NCBI RefSeq assembly: GCF_003028855.1
Contig: NZ_CP028324.1
Span: 3,720,001 to 3,784,000, forward strand
Reading direction: 5' to 3'
Source of the DNA: Pseudoduganella armeniaca
Lineage (GTDB): Bacteria > Pseudomonadota > Gammaproteobacteria > Burkholderiales > Burkholderiaceae_D
DNA length: 64,000 bases
Shown: one piece after another, positions 59,953 to 64,000 of the stretch
Numbering within the stretch: position 1 is the stretch's first letter
Layout: each line of letters opens with the position of its first letter
Notes under the pieces: model-generated
The model's input: only the letters and a program-made list of their open reading frames with translations
The model's database searches: none
What the model was told of the DNA's origin: nothing
Made by a program: the position numbers and the translations under genes

Positions 59953-59994
59953 AGAACCTGGATCAAGGAATTTGTTCCTGCTCAAGCCTACGAT
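59953..59994 (+). promoter_or_regulatory. Dnr/FNR-like box and -10 of nirK
   Basis: AGAACCTGGATCAA (59953-59966) is followed by TACGAT (59989-59994) as a good -10. The distance from box centre to -10 centre is 32 bp, which places the box at -41.5, as in class II FNR promoters. The right half ATCAA is perfect and the left half weak. It is about 78 bp before the nirK start codon. Confidence 0.8.
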
Positions 59995-60043
59995 GGTTGC
60001 GTCATCTAGCGAGATGATCAACCAACCGAACAAGGTGAAGAGC

Positions 60044-61558
60044 ATGAACAAGAACAGCAAGCCGGGTCTCTCTATCGTCTCCTCCGCCGCGCTGGCCGCG
60101 GCAATCGCAATGGCCTTCGTCGCCCCCGCCGCGCCCGCGGCGGAACGCCTGCCCGTCGTGGTGCAGGAGCTGGTGGCGCCGCCGGCCGTCCCACCGCGCA
60201 TCACCCGCACCACCCCCGCCAAGGTGGTGGTCAACCTGACCGTGGAAGAAGTGGAGCGCGAGATCGCCCCGGGCACCCGTTACACCTTCTGGACCTTCGG
60301 CGGCACGGTGCCGGGCAAGATGATCCGCGTGCGCGAAGGCGACACGGTCGAACTGCACCTGCAGAACCTGGCCGGCAACAAGCTGCCGCACAATATCGAC
60401 CTGCACTCCGTCACCGGTCCCGGCGGCGGCGCCGCGCAAACGCTGATCGCGCCGGGCAACGAGGCCGAATTCACGTTCAAGGCGCTGGCGCCCGGCCTGT
60501 ACGTCTACCACTGTGCCACCGCGCCGGTCGGCATGCACGTGGCGAACGGCATGTACGGCATGATCCTGGTCGAGCCGGCCGAGGGTATGGCGCCGGTCGA
60601 CCACGAGTACTACGTGATGCAGGGCGACTTCTACACCACCGGCCAGTACCGCGCCGGCGGCCTGCAGAACTTCGACATGCAGAAGGCCATCGACGAAAAG
60701 CCGACCTACGTGGTGTTCAACGGCGCCGATGGCGCGCTGACCGGCGCCAACGCGCTGAAGGCCAAGGCCGGCGAGTCGGTGCGCATGTTCTTCGGCGTCG
60801 GCGGTCCGAACATCACGTCCAGCTTCCACGTGATCGGCACGATCTTCGACAAGGTCTACACCGAAGGCGGCAAGCACTTCCAGGAGAACGTGCAGACCAC
60901 GATGGTGCCGACCGGTGGCTCGACGATCGTCGAGTTCACGCCGCGCGTGCCGGGTGAGCTGGTGCTGGTGGATCACTCGCTGACACGTGCCTTCAACAAG
61001 GGCGCGATCGGCATGATCAGCGTGACGGGCGAGGAACGGCCCGAAATCTACGCCAAGGGTATCAAGCGTCCACTGCCGGCCGATGCGCCGATGCTGGCCG
61101 CCAAGCCGTCGACCACGCCCGCACCAGCGCCAGTGCCGGCCGTGAAGGCCGCCAAGGCCACCGGCGCCGTACCGACCGTCAAGGCCGTGGCGCGCGCCCC
61201 CGCCCCGGCAGCGGCACCGGCGCCCGCCACGCACCTGCGCGCCCGCGCCGTCTACGACGCCAACTGCAGCGCATGCCACCAGCCGGACGGCAAGGGCGTG
61301 CCCGGCGTGTTCCCGCCGCTGGCCAACTCCGACTTCTTCCAGCAACGGCCCTACGAGATGGCGCACATCGTGCTGAACGGCCGCAGCGGTGAGCTGGTGG
61401 TCAACGGCGAGCATTACAACGGCGTGATGCCGCCGCAGGACCTGTCGGACGACGACATCGCGGCCGTCATCAACTACATCAGCACCGACATGAACAACGG
61501 CAAGCCGGTGCTCGATGCGGCCAAGGTGCGTGAAATGCGTGCCGCCCGGAGCAAATGA
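60044..61558 (+). CDS. nirK: Copper nitrite reductase NirK with C-terminal cytochrome c domain
   Basis: This 504-residue periplasmic enzyme reduces nitrite to NO. It has a signal peptide (cleaved near AAPAAA-ER, about residue 33), two cupredoxin domains and, after an Ala/Pro-rich linker (about 355-400), a cytochrome c domain with CSACHQPDGKG and GVMPPQ. Type 1 copper ligands: H116, C157, H165, M170. Type 2 ligands: H121 and H156, with a third His in SSFHVIGTIF; the catalytic Asp is D119. The motif order is AniA-like, and the fusion to a haem domain is known in Ralstonia-type NirK. I chose the ATG at 60044 (AAGGTGAAG upstream). The stop overlaps the next gene by 4 bp. Confidence 0.95.
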   Translation: MNKNSKPGLSIVSSAALAAAIAMAFVAPAAPAAERLPVVVQELVAPPAVPPRITRTTPAKVVVNLTVEEVEREIAPGTRYTFWTFGGTVPGKMIRVREGDTVELHLQNLAGNKLPHNIDLHSVTGPGGGAAQTLIAPGNEAEFTFKALAPGLYVYHCATAPVGMHVANGMYGMILVEPAEGMAPVDHEYYVMQGDFYTTGQYRAGGLQNFDMQKAIDEKPTYVVFNGADGALTGANALKAKAGESVRMFFGVGGPNITSSFHVIGTIFDKVYTEGGKHFQENVQTTMVPTGGSTIVEFTPRVPGELVLVDHSLTRAFNKGAIGMISVTGEERPEIYAKGIKRPLPADAPMLAAKPSTTPAPAPVPAVKAAKATGAVPTVKAVARAPAPAAAPAPATHLRARAVYDANCSACHQPDGKGVPGVFPPLANSDFFQQRPYEMAHIVLNGRSGELVVNGEHYNGVMPPQDLSDDDIAAVINYISTDMNNGKPVLDAAKVREMRAARSK

Positions 61559-62313
61559 TGGGCCGCGCCGCCGTCCGGCTGGCAGCCGCGTTCGCAGCCG
61601 CGCTGGTGGCGTCTGGCGGCGCGTGGGCGGAACCGGCGTACCGGCTTCTCCCCGGCGGTACGCTGCGCTCCGTGCTGCCGGACGACGCGGCCGGCGCGGA
61701 CGTCACGGTGGCGCCGTTCCAGCTGCGCGAGCGGCCGGTCAGCAATGCCGAGTTCCGCGCCTTCGTGGCCCGTTCACCCGACTGGGCGCGAGGCCAGGCG
61801 CCCAGCCTGTTCGCCGGCCCTTCCTACCTGGCGGCGCTGGCGGATGGCGCGGACGATGCCCCCGTAACGCACGTCAGCTGGCATGCGGCGGCGGCCTACT
61901 GCGCCAGCGAGGGCGCGCGCCTGCCGCGCTGGCACGAGTGGGAGTTCGCCGCCGCGGCCGACGCCACCCGGGCCGACGCGCGTGACGACCCGGCTTGGCT
62001 GGCGACGATCCTGGCCTGGTACTCGGCGCCAGGCAGCAAGGTGCCGGGCGCCATCGGCCAGGGCGCGCCCAACGTGTATGGCATCCACGACCTGCACGGC
62101 CTGCAGTGGGAATGGGTCGAGGACTTCAACGGCCTGTTCGTCGATGCCGACAGCCGCGCCGGCCAGGGCAAGCGCCAGCTGGCATTCTGCGGCGCCGGCG
62201 CCGTTTCGCTGGCCGACCGCCGCAACTACGCCATCCTGATGCGCGTCGCCCTGCTGGCGGCGCTCGACAGCAACCATGACGGCGCGCGCCTGGGCTTTCG
62301 CTGCGCGCGCTGA
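61555..62313 (+). CDS. nirV: NirV-like formylglycine-generating-enzyme (SUMF1) family protein
   Basis: This 252-residue protein has a signal peptide (about 1-25) and one FGE-sulfatase domain: RPVSNAEFRAFVARSPDW, VTHVSWHAAAAYCASEGARL PRWHEWEFAA, NVYGIHDLHGLQWEWVEDF and LGFRCAR at the end. Genes of this type next to nirK are called nirV; the role is not established. The paired active Cys residues of true formylglycine generators are not obvious. It overlaps nirK by 4 bp, so it is translated with it. Confidence 0.85.
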   Translation: MMGRAAVRLAAAFAAALVASGGAWAEPAYRLLPGGTLRSVLPDDAAGADVTVAPFQLRERPVSNAEFRAFVARSPDWARGQAPSLFAGPSYLAALADGADDAPVTHVSWHAAAAYCASEGARLPRWHEWEFAAAADATRADARDDPAWLATILAWYSAPGSKVPGAIGQGAPNVYGIHDLHGLQWEWVEDFNGLFVDADSRAGQGKRQLAFCGAGAVSLADRRNYAILMRVALLAALDSNHDGARLGFRCAR

Positions 62314-62325
62314 CAGGAGCACACC

Positions 62326-62904
62326 ATGAGTATCCATCGCTATCTGGCCGGCCTGCTGGTCGCGCTGGCCGTCGCCAGCGGCGCGCACGCCGCCAACTTC
62401 CCGTCGGCCTCGCTGTACCGGCTCGACACGGTGCTGACCGACTCGCACGAGAGCCGCTTCACGCTGGCCGACATGGCCGGCGCTCCGGTGCTGGTGACGA
62501 TGTTCTACGGCGACTGCAGCAGCGCCTGCCCCGTCGTCATCGAGGCCCTGAAGCGCACCCTGGACGCGCTGGGGCCGGAGGCCGGGAGGCTGCGCGTGCT
62601 GCTGGTCAGCCTCGACCCGCTGCGCGACGACCCACGTGCGCTGGCCCGGCTGGCGCGCAAGCAGCGTCTCGACTCGGGCCGCTGGCGCCTGGCGGTGCCG
62701 CAGGACGAGACGCAGACGCGCCGCCTGGCCGCCGCGCTGAACATCCGCTACCGCGCGCTGACCGGCGGCGAGATCGGCCATACCGCCCGCATCACGCTGC
62801 TGGGACCGGATGGTACCGTGCGCGCCGTCAGCACCCGGCTGGAGGTGGAACCCGACCCCGCCTTCCTGGACAGCATCCGCGCCCTGCTGGCGGAGCGTTT
62901 TTAA
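62326..62904 (+). CDS. SCO family copper chaperone/redox protein
   Basis: This 192-residue protein has a signal peptide (about 1-22) and a thioredoxin-like fold with the CX3C copper motif (C64 and C68 in GDCSSACPVVIEAL) and the distal His in GEIGHTARITLLG. SCO proteins deliver copper to oxidases and related enzymes. The location in the nirK set suggests delivery to NirK (inference). It follows nirV by 12 bp. Its last bases overlap the Dnr/FNR-like box of nrdD. Confidence 0.9.
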   Translation: MSIHRYLAGLLVALAVASGAHAANFPSASLYRLDTVLTDSHESRFTLADMAGAPVLVTMFYGDCSSACPVVIEALKRTLDALGPEAGRLRVLLVSLDPLRDDPRALARLARKQRLDSGRWRLAVPQDETQTRRLAAALNIRYRALTGGEIGHTARITLLGPDGTVRAVSTRLEVEPDPAFLDSIRALLAERF

Positions 62905-62914
62905 CCTGCATCAA
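62901..62914 (+). promoter_or_regulatory. Dnr/FNR-like box upstream of nrdD
   Basis: TTAACCTGCATCAA begins within the SCO stop codon. The right half ATCAA is perfect. It shares AACCTG-ATCAAG with the norB and nirK boxes, and TTCCAT lies 32 bp away as a weak -10 candidate. Confidence 0.65.
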
Positions 62915-63008
62915 GGATTTCGCGCCCCGCGCGCCGTTCCATTTGCCCCGGCCGGGCGGCTGTCGCTAAGCTGACCCGGACCGTAACCGATCATCCCCAG
63001 GAGGGAAA

Positions 63009-64000
63009 GTGAGTATCACGACTGAACAGATGGATGCGATGGGCGCGCTGGCGCGCATCGTCAAGCGCGATGGCAGCGTGCAGCCGTTCGACGCGGCCAA
63101 GATCCTGTCCGCGCTGCGCCGCGCCGGCGCCGCCAGCGGCGAGTATGGCGCCGAGGCCGCACAACGCCTGGCCTACAACACCGTGCTGCGGCTGCAGGCC
63201 GCGCGCGAGACGCCGCTGTGCGTGGAGGAAGTGCAGGACCACGTCGAGAGCGTGTTGTACGACGCCGGCTACCGGCAGACCTTGCGCCGCTACGTGGTCT
63301 ACCGCGAGCAGCACCGCAGCCTACGGCAGGACCGCAAGTCGCTGGTGGACGTGGAGACGTCGATCAACGAATACCTGGACCGGCAGGACTGGCGTGTCAA
63401 CGCCAACGCCAACCAGGGCTACTCGCTGGGTGGCCTGATCCTGAACGTGTCGGGCAAGATGATCGCCAACTACTGGCTCAACCACGTCTACCCGCCCGAG
63501 GTGGGCCAGGCGCACCGCGACGCCGACATCCACATCCACGACCTGGACATGCTGGCCGGCTACTGCGCCGGCTGGTCGCTGCGCACCTTGCTGGCCGAGG
63601 GCCTGAACGGCGTGCCGGGCAAGGTGGAGTCGGCGCCGCCGCAGCACCTGTCCAGCGCCTGCGGCCAGATCGTCAACTTCCTCGGCACCCTGCAGAACGA
63701 ATGGGCCGGCGCGCAGGCATTCAGCTCCTTCGACACCTACCTGGCGCCGTTCGTGCGCAAGGATTGCCTGAGCTACGAGCAGGTGAAGCAGTCGATCCAG
63801 GAACTGATCTACAACCTGAACGTGCCGTCGCGCTGGGGCACCCAGACGCCATTCACCAACCTCACCTTCGACTGGACCTGCCCGGAAGACCTGCGCGAGC
63901 AGGTGCCGGTGATCGCCGGCGCCGAGCAGCCCTTCACCTACGGCGAGCTGCAACTGGAGATGGACCTGATCAATCGCGCCTACATCGAGGTGATGACGGC
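63009..64000 (+). CDS. nrdD: Anaerobic ribonucleoside-triphosphate reductase NrdD, N-terminal part (cut by window edge)
   Basis: The first 330 codons of class III ribonucleotide reductase are present from a GTG at 63009 (AGGAGGGAAA upstream), which makes deoxynucleotides without oxygen. The N-terminal ATP-cone is seen (ARIVKRDGSVQPFDAAKILS ALRRAG), followed by the start of the catalytic domain (SLGGLILNVSGKMIANYWLN, DIHIHDLDMLAGYC, TNLTFDWTCP). The C-terminal glycyl-radical Gly is beyond the edge. A Dnr/FNR-like box lies about 100 bp upstream. Confidence 0.95.
   Translation, partial: MSITTEQMDAMGALARIVKRDGSVQPFDAAKILSALRRAGAASGEYGAEAAQRLAYNTVLRLQAARETPLCVEEVQDHVESVLYDAGYRQTLRRYVVYREQHRSLRQDRKSLVDVETSINEYLDRQDWRVNANANQGYSLGGLILNVSGKMIANYWLNHVYPPEVGQAHRDADIHIHDLDMLAGYCAGWSLRTLLAEGLNGVPGKVESAPPQHLSSACGQIVNFLGTLQNEWAGAQAFSSFDTYLAPFVRKDCLSYEQVKQSIQELIYNLNVPSRWGTQTPFTNLTFDWTCPEDLREQVPVIAGAEQPFTYGELQLEMDLINRAYIEVMT

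Noticed and set aside
1..64000. CRISPR arrays, tRNA, rRNA and prophage genes
   Set aside because: No regularly spaced repeats, tRNA-like cloverleaf sequence, rRNA motif or phage structural gene was recognised.

Overview
The window is high-GC DNA from a betaproteobacterium. Its gene content and protein sequences look like the Massilia/Duganella group of Oxalobacteraceae (an inference from family resemblance; there is no rRNA gene to confirm it). Most genes are chromosomal housekeeping or signalling genes. One IS1595-family insertion sequence is present. I saw no CRISPR array, tRNA, rRNA or prophage.

Layout. 1-16.1 kb holds signalling genes: two tandem paralogous chemoreceptors (the first cut by the left edge), a TorF-type porin, a Cache-GGDEF diguanylate cyclase, a PheP/AroP-type permease, a response-regulator cyclase overlapping a very large hybrid kinase, a small HTH protein and a PAS-GGDEF-EAL protein. 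16.2-20.4 kb has a Crp/Fnr regulator, an APC transporter with a clear terminator, and the IS1595 element inserted at the T-tract of that terminator. 20.5-22.7 kb is a luxR / rsaM-like / luxI quorum-sensing module with two lux-box-like operators. 22.7-29.9 kb has a DUF1460 lipoprotein, a TonB-dependent receptor, DUF3616, NnrS, a small HMA-like protein and a GFA protein.

29.9-63 kb contains two blocks of nitrate respiration and denitrification genes. The first (minus strand) is narGHJI, a NifM-like isomerase, moaA, narX and narL. About 10 kb of unrelated genes follows: a phasin, a CxxCH periplasmic protein, a VOC protein, a hydrolase, a protealysin-type M4 protease with its emfourin inhibitor, a GNAT, a DeoR remnant and an Imm33-like protein. 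The second block is narK1-narK2-hemN-dnr-DUF3079 (minus), nsrR (minus), then norB, DUF2249, SirB, nirK (fused to cytochrome c), a nirV-like gene, a SCO gene and the start of nrdD (plus). No nos genes lie in the window.

How the parts fit. NarX/NarL sense nitrate and nitrite, NarK1/NarK2 move them, and NarGHI reduces nitrate with MoaA supplying cofactor. NirK makes NO and NorB removes it. Dnr, NsrR and NnrS handle NO sensing or response, while HemN and NrdD supply haem and deoxynucleotides without oxygen. norB, nirK and nrdD share a Dnr/FNR-like box; narG and narK1 share a different promoter layout with a CTAG dyad.

Caution on sequence quality: at least seven reading-frame breaks, three of them in norB, are each repaired by adding one base to a G or C run. 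This looks like systematic homopolymer undercalling, so 'broken' genes here should not be taken as true pseudogenes without read-level checking.
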